A stretch of DNA of 64,000 nucleotides from Lethocerus indicus (taxonomy: Eukaryota; Arthropoda; Insecta; Hemiptera; Belostomatidae): positions 43,654,230 to 43,718,229 of the forward strand of contig JACDQD010000001.1 in assembly GCA_019843655.1 (NCBI GenBank). The letters run 5' to 3'. A program made the translations under genes and the position numbers. Shown piece by piece: positions 28,301 to 37,300 of the stretch. Position 1 is the stretch's first letter. The number at the start of each line of letters is the position of its first letter. The notes under the pieces were generated by a model. It ran no database searches. It was not told the DNA's origin and saw only the letters and a program-made list of their open reading frames with translations.

Positions 28301-31300
28301 TTGAAGTAGCATTGTTAATTCGTGCTAGGTTTGTTTGACAACATTGAAGGTTGTGTAACAAGTGGCAATGCTAATACTATTGGTGATACTATGTTTTGTG
28401 AATCTATGGAACTTGCATATTCATATAAACGGACAGACACCCACATTATTACAGATAGTAATAATGTAGTTATTTTTTTTATTATAATATAAATATTTAA
28501 TATTAAATATAAATTTTTATTAATATAGTTATTATATTTTTTTTCATTCACAATTATATTAACAAGTGTATTATGCTCTTGATATAATTACGCATATTTA
28601 CTCTGTATTCGGTTTTTTATCCTTGTTTATTTAACAATAAGGATTTTAAAAAAGAATAAAAAATGTAAAACATTAAATGCAAATAATGCCTTATTTATTT
28701 ATTTGCTTTATTATTAAAGAAACTATTTTAAGTTTCTTATTAAATGTACGATTAGTTTTAGTTCACTATAATGAAAGAATTCAGTTTTATTAATTGAATT
28801 TTATTAATTGTCCTTGTGTGAATTTATTTGTTTGTCCCATTTTTCAGTGTTTTTATGTTAAACAGTGCATTTTTTTAGTGTTAAAAACACACTTTTTTAC
28901 AATCTATATCAACAGTAGGTTTTGCTATAGCTTTGAATAATAATCTTTGACCTATGTTGTAAACATAAAATCAGATCTTTCGGTTAATTAACTGTTACTT
29001 TTATTCCATTGTTTATCTCATTTGCCTACATTATTTTATTTTATTATCTTATGAGATTTTTTATTTATTATTTGTTTAATTATTCATTATTTTTTTAATC
29101 TTCCTTTGCCCTGTATTTGTATTACAGAATAAAGAAAAAAGGGCTGAAATAACATAATTACTCTATTGGAAATTTAAAATCCAAACTAAATTATCTTTGA
29201 AATAAATTATTTTTACTTCATTTTCCTATGTTTTAATAATTACATTATGCATTTTACTTTCTTATTTAATATTCATTGGGTAAAATAAAAATGTGGAATA
29301 TATGATATAATATTTTGTGTCTATGACATATACCAGTAAATATATTAAAATAAATTTGTTGTGTTTTTGAGATATAATTCATATAAGTTGGTTAAAAAAT
29401 ATGTACTCCATAGTAAATTTTATTATTATTAAACAATAATCCAAGTTCTATCAATATTGTCCAAGTACTGTTAATTATTAATGATATATATATATATACT
29501 CTCTCTTCAGGTGTAGTTTGAGGAGTGATTGTCAGGACTCAGAGAAAGATATTCTGTACTGGATATCATACAAAAGTGGAAAATGTACTACTATTACATC
29601 AGTTTCTCCAAACCAGTTACAAAGAACAACTGCAAGAACAGTAATATTTTTCTTAATTACTGACATATGTGTATATATATTTATATATATATATACCTTC
29701 ATTGATTTACCCATCTTAATGTCATTTTATTTTGACAGTTGGATTTGGTGATTGAGAATCTACCCTCGTTGCCTGGCCAGTTTCTGTGCGCATTCACTGC
29801 TTTGGATAAAACATTAATTACTAATGCAACTCGAAAGGCATCAGGAGCGTCAGGTGTGAATTGTACTACACCTCCTACAGATCATCTCCCATCCATCCCT
29901 CCTGGTCAACGTAAGTATAAGCTCTTCAAAGTGTTATACATACAAATATTATCAATGAATGGAGCCATTGCTTACATACATTATTCACATACACAAATGA
30001 TTTATAAATGTTTGTATATTTTTCATTCCAGATCATTTTACTGCTAAGTTATCAGTTAGAATGACATCTGGACCAGACTTCGTTGAAACAAACTTCACCT
30101 TCTTTGATTGCAATACATACAGTTCATGTACACAGTGTGTGTCATCAGCTTTTCCTTGTGATTGGTGTGTAGATGGTCATAGATGTACTCATGACACTGC
30201 TGAAAATTGTCGTAATGATATTCTTGTTACTGGTGTCAGTGTAAGTAAAATTTGTTCTAATATGGAGTACTTGTTGCATAACTTAATGTTTTATAAACAT
30301 TTTCTGACAATATGATGACTGATTATATTATGTTTTCTGCCCCTATATGATTCTATTAATAACCTTTTTAAAATTAAATACTATTAACCTATTTAATACT
30401 ATTGTCTATAGGTCATGTCCAAATGATTATTCTTTATTTTATCATTTCAGAGGGTAGGGCCTAGCTACAGAAGTGGACCAGCATTTTGTCCAACATTAAA
30501 TGCCACAACAGGAGGCTCTACTGAAATTTTAGTTGCATCTGGTTTAAAGAAACAAATACGAGTCAAAGTGCACATTATAGGGGTAAGTTGAAATGAGTTA
30601 ATTGCTGTATAAATTATGTTATTTGATAGTGGATTATATAAATTGTATTTATGTTTTAGCAATTCATTGTGCAAACTAGGTTTGTTTGCCAGTTCAACAT
30701 TGAAGGTCGTGTAACAAGTGTGAATGCAAATATTATTGGTGATACAATATATTGTGAATCTATGGAATTCTCATATACATCACGAGCACCAAATATCACA
30801 GCTACTTTTGCTGTGATATGGGGTGGATCCAGGCCTCTTGATAATCCTGATAACATTCACGGTAAAGTCAAACTTTTCTGTAGATATTTGTTTCATACAT
30901 ATGTACATATTGCGTATAATGAGTATCTTCAATATTAATAACTGCTATTTGAAACAACATTTTATTATATAATTTTAATATTTAAATTTTATTATATTTT
31001 CAGTTGTCATATACAGATGCAGAGATATGGCAGATAACTGTGGAATGTGTTTAGCATTAGGAGAAAAATTCAGTTGTGGTTGGTGCCAAAGTTCAGACAG
31101 ATGTGAAGTACAGGAACAGTGTGATAAAGGAGGTGGTGCTGTTTGGTTAAATCGAAATACAACATGTCCTAATCCTGAAGTTACTTCATTTTCCCCACAG
31201 TTGGGACCCTGGGAAGGTGGTACCAATATAACAATAAGAGGCATTAATCTTGGTAAAACCTTCCGAGATATATATGGAGGAGTTAGTGTTGCTGGCATTC

Positions 31301-34300
31301 AGTGTGAGCCATATGAACATTTGTATCAGAAGACAAAGGAAATAGTTTGTAGAGTCGATGGGCCTGGAACAAATGAACCCAGGCAAGGGCCTGTAATAGT
31401 TAAAGTGGAAGATTTTCGTGGAGAATCTAAACAAAATTATGAATTTGTTGATCCCATCATTCATAGCATATTCCCTAAGTTTGGTCCTCGGTCAGGTGGA
31501 ACTTTGCTGAAGATTTATGGAGAGTTTATGAATGCTGGCAGTTCTATTCAAGCATTCATTGATGATCTTCCTTGTGAAATTAAGTTGTGAGTATAACCAA
31601 CTGATGCTAACACTATAAGAGTTATCCTGGAAAATGTAGTATTATCTATACCTTTACCCGTAACTATTATACATATTAGCATTAATAAATATATCTCAGA
31701 AAAAGCATCAAATATGATTAAATGTATCACACATACCAAATGGAATTTGAATTGCAACAAAGGCTAGATACATAATCATTAGTATTATTGGATTTGAATG
31801 TGATATTTCAATGAAGTTTGACTTTATTTTGTGGTTTTGTATGATTCTATTTCTAATAATGAATTCTTTAGGACTAAACCAAATGAAACGCACTGTGTAA
31901 CTAGTGCATCTGATAGGCACCGAAGTGGTAAATTGAAGATGAAGTTTGATAAAGGTGACAGAACATTAGATAAAGTTCAATTTGAATATGTTGATGATCC
32001 CACTATTGAATCCGCAGAATCTGGAGTTACAACAGGACAGGTCTGGACTTTCCACAATTTTTTGTATACAGTATTTATTTACTGCACAATTGTGCCTGAT
32101 GCCACCATGCGCAGGATTTTCCATAATTTAAACTAGTTATTTTAAGCCTCAGGGACTCAGGCAGATAGAATGTTTCCTGGGATCCAGAGGTCAGTGGTTT
32201 GAATCCATGGTTTTTTCAGTTAGCAGAAGGCAGGGCATTGGATCACAATACTCACATTCATCTTGGTACATTGTGAAGTGAAATAATATATGGCTAGTTT
32301 TTTACTAATTATATTATATTACTTGTAGATAAAAATACCTAAAGGAATCCCAGCTGGAGGAATAAGAATTACTGTATTTGGTAAAAATCTTCTTTACATC
32401 CAAGATCCACAGATTTATGTGATCTATAATAATAAGATGTATTATAGTGTGAGTATAAAATTCATTATTACTGTATTTAACCATTACAGTAGTATTATTG
32501 TGTTGTTATTCTTTATTTAATTAATTAAACTACGATCAGATTAGTGGTTGAATATGTTCTATATTTGTTAATGAAGCGTGAAAATTATAATAACTGATAA
32601 TATCAGTTGTGATATTTTATAGACTTAAAGAATAAATATGAGTTAAAGTAATTATAAATTGATTTTAATATCTTTGAGACAAGGGGATATTGTATAGTTT
32701 ATTATAGCTGTGTGTCACCTCTTTTTTAGTAAGTATTAAATTTTACTGTATTATTAATTATTTCTTGCATTTTCAGTGTTACTGATATAATTTGTTAATA
32801 GTTGCGGAAAAATTCTTTTCTTTTAATTAAATAATAAGAATATATTTCAGAAAATATATAATGAAATTAATATGAAGGCAATGTGCTATAATTTTACATA
32901 TTGCTTTTTCATATTTCATTCCAGAAATGTGAGGTACTGAGTAATTCAAACATGGCATGTTCTTCCCCAAAAATTGATGCTAAAAATGAAGATTTGGATG
33001 CTGAACAACCTATGAAATTAGAATTTGGTTTCAAAATGGATAATGTTGCTAAAGTACAGAATCTGTCTGCACAGCATCAACATGGCCATTTTCTTCTTTA
33101 CCCTGATCCAATTTATGAAAAATTTGATGAAGAAGTGAAATACTATAAGTCAGATTATTTAACAATTAATGTTAGTATGTTGTATATATTTCTTTAATTT
33201 ATATATTAGTAGGAAGTCATTAGTTTTAGGTTTTTGGCATTTAATTCTTGATGTTGAATACATAAATAATATTTATACATATTGTTTTTACTTTTATAAA
33301 ACAAATGGGAACAGGTTTGTAATAATGTTTGTTATATGCATATGATGTATTAATTGTGTATGTAATGTATTAATCTATGATATTTATTTATCTAATTTTT
33401 AATTAATAGGGTCAACATCTAGATCGTGCTTGTCAAGAATCAGATGTAGCTGTCAGAATTGGAAGCAGTTACTGTAATGTCACATCATTATCACGTCAGC
33501 AGCTTACTTGCAGACCACCTGTTACTCAGCCTCCTGTTTTAGATAAAGATAATAATCCTGAAGAAGATGACCTGCCTGAAGTTGTAGTTAGTGTTATTAA
33601 TTTAATTATGCAATATAAATGTATTAATAATAATTGTATTGTTATTAATACATTAATGCTCAATAACTAATTGTGTTATCAACTAAATCCATTAAAATAC
33701 TGACTTTAATTTTTCATGTGATATCCATGTCAAATGTACATACTTAACTCTACTGTTAACTTTTATTTATTTTCAGGTAATAGTTGGTGGTAAATTAGAG
33801 TATGTGATTGGGAAGTTAAGCTATGCTACCCCATCTGAATTAACTGCAAATCTCACGACACCAGCAATATTTGGAGTTTTGGTTGGTATTGGAATATTGG
33901 TTCTAATATTAATTGCATTCTTGATTGCATATAGACGAAAGTCAACTGAAAGCAACAGAGTACTGAAAAACATGCAAGAACAAATGGATATACTGGAATT
34001 ACGGGTGGCCGCAGAATGTAAAGAAGGTGGATATTATTTCAGTTTAATGAAACATTCAATTATTCTATTCCAGTCTAAATGTGATATATTTTACGATATA
34101 TCTGTCTTTATTACCTTTAAAGATGGTGTATCTAATGTTTAAATCTGCCTTTATCCAACGGAGTTACATAGCTTATAGAACTAATTTAATTTAAAATAAT
34201 CTTTTGTGTTGAAATAGTTTGTGTAATATTTATTTTTGTTATTTATTTTTCCATAGCTTTTGCGGAGCTGCAAACTGAAATGACAGACCTTACAGCAGAT

Positions 34301-37300
34301 TTGACTTCTGGAGGAATCCCATTTTTGGATTATAGGACGTATGCCATGAAGATATTATTTCCAAATGTGGAAGATCATGCAGTTCTTCAGTGGGAACGCC
34401 CAGAACTTCTGCGAAAAGAAAAGGGTCTCCGTCTATTTGGCCAACTCATTCTCAATAAAACATTTTTGCTTCTATTTATTAGGACATTAGAAAGCAATAG
34501 ATATTTCTCTATGAGAGACAGGTACAAAATATTGAAGAAGTAAAATTGTTTTTAATGTAATTTTATTCATTAATTTTTATTTGTACATTCCTATATTTGT
34601 TTTTAGAGTAAATGTTGCATCGTTAATTATGGTAACTTTGCAAAGTAAAATGGATTACTGTACAGATATATTGAAAACACTTTTAGCTGAACTAATAGAA
34701 AAATGCATGGAAGGTAAAAGTCACCCAAAATTACTGCTTCGCAGGTGAGTGTATGGAGTTTTTAAAATTGGTAACATATGTGCTAATTTGCATTTTTATA
34801 CCTTCTTTACTGCGTTTTGAAGTAATTAGTTTTTATATTTATATCAATTAGAATCAACAAAATTAGTTACAGGATCATTGTTTTACATACATATTATGTT
34901 ATTAATAGGACTGAGAGTGTAGCAGAGAAAATGCTGTCTGCCTGGTTTACTTTCCTTTTGTATAAATTTCTCCGAGAATGTGCTGGTGAACCACTGTACA
35001 TGTTGTTTCGAGCAATGAAACAGCAAGTAGATAAAGGTCCTGTGGATTCTATTACATCAGAGGCTAGATATTCTCTTAGTGAAGAGAAGCTTATTCGGCA
35101 ATCCATTGACTTCAAACCAATGGTAAGGATAAATAATATTATTTCATAATATGATTCAATATTTTGTTTCGGGTCACATGGTATATTAGTCAACAGTATG
35201 CACTGTTCAAAAGTTCATATTACACCATTAACTTTTTTCTTTTTTTTTTAAATAAGCGTAGTGTTCATTTTCAGGAGATTCTCCTTTTTTAATTTTTTTT
35301 TCTTTTTCCAAGCTGGTGTAAGTTGCAACTATTTACTTTAAAAGGTGCATTTGAATTATTTTCTAGACTGTATATGTATCCATCTCTCAACAGACCGTTT
35401 TTGTGTCTGGATTGGACCCAAACACTGAAAATGTGCCAGTGAAAGTATTGGATTGTGATACCATATCCCAGGTAAAGGAGAAAGCTTTAGATACCATTTA
35501 TCGAGCTACACCTTACAGTCAACGTCCAAAGAAGGATGATCTAGATGTTGGTATGTACAGCATTTTCTTTATTATAACAATGAATTACTTTCCTCAATTT
35601 AATTATGTTCGAATTGTAGTATATAATGGACTTATGGGACCAGAATATGTGTTATTTAGTTATAGAAATTAGATATTAAGGTTTAATATAAATACTTATT
35701 TGTCAAACTATATAGTTTTGGGTTCTTGAAGCTAGATCATAACTTCTGTAAACGAGAGTAAAAGTGTGAATCTTTTTAAATGTGAGAAACTTCCTTGAAT
35801 ATATTTTACAGAATGGAGAACAGGTACATCAGGTAGACTGATACTTTATGATGAAGATAGTACAACTAAAGCTGAAGGAGAGTGGAAAAAGAGAAATACT
35901 CTGAATCATTATAGGGTAATTCATAATTGTTTTTAGTTAAAACTCGTACTCATTTAGTGTGTTCATATTTTATAAATAATTGGTAAAAATATTTATTTTC
36001 TTCATATTTCTGACTTTAATTAACTCTTGTTTACTGTTGTTACTCATGTTTTTACAAAACATGAATTTTTGTTGAAATACCTAAATTACTGAATTTAATA
36101 ATACTAGTACAGTAGGATCATCATATCCATTATAATTTTAAGAAATAATCATTTATTGCCTACTCAATTTTTTCAGGTACCTGATGGTGGGTCTTTAAAT
36201 CTAGTCTCAAAACAGTCATCTATTTATAACTTGTCTATTTTATCAGAAAAGACGGACAAATCACATAAATATGAGACATTAAATCTATCAAAATTCAGTT
36301 CAGCAAGTCCACCATTAAGCCGTGCCACTTCCCCACTTAACCATGATCATGATGGTGGTTTGAAGGTCAGTTAATTAAATATTTGTGGCATCATGTTGCA
36401 AATGTCTTGTTATTGTGTAAAGTTAAAGTAGTTGTATTATAATATTAATATCTAGTCTGGTTATTTAAATTTGTTTTTTTGATTTTATGTAGATATGGCA
36501 TTTAGTGAAACATCATGACAATGATGCACAGAAAGAAGGGGAAAGAGGAAATAAAATGGTATCAGAAATTTATCTGACTCGTTTATTAGCTACAAAGGTA
36601 AAATCGTTTAATTTCTTTTTTTTTATATGTACTAATAAATGAATTTGTTTATTCACTTTTCCAATGTTGTTATAATAATGTGTCCCTAATAACATTCTTA
36701 AGTGTGGAAATTTATACTAATTGATTGGTATTATAATGCTGTAGTGATATTTCTGCTGTTAATAAACAGCCAGTTCAGTGCTTTAGCCAACATTACTCTT
36801 ATTTAAGGGAAGCACGATAGCCTAGGCTATATATAGGTTTTTGTGCTTAGAGCAAGAATTAAACTTGTATCCCTTTGGTCCCAGTGGCACATGAAACATG
36901 CCCCAACCCATTAGGCCACTGGTGCACTTACTTTTATTCATTAAAATATTATATACTATTTGTAATGTTAATTTCAATGTGTGTATAAGTACTTGTTTCC
37001 AGGGTACATTACAAAAATTTGTGGATGACCTTTTTGAGACAATCTTTAGTACAGCTCACAGAGGGAGTGCTTTACCACTGGCTATCAAATATATGTTTGA
37101 TTTTCTTGATGATCAAGCATTGCAGCATGGTATCACTGATCCTGAGGTTGTTCATACGTGGAAGAGTAACAGGTGCTTATTGTTACAAAAAATATTTTTT
37201 GTGTTCAATTCAATGAATCTCTCAATGTGAAAATGCTCAAGAAACTTTAGTAAATGTTTTTGTTAGGAACCTGAATGTTCTGTTGTTTTATACAGAACTA

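Noticed and set aside
30656..30856. Minus-strand frame opposite PlexA exon h, and a similar one at 28315-28551.
   Set aside because: Both are shadows of the + strand exon and its decayed copy; their similarity is explained by that duplication.
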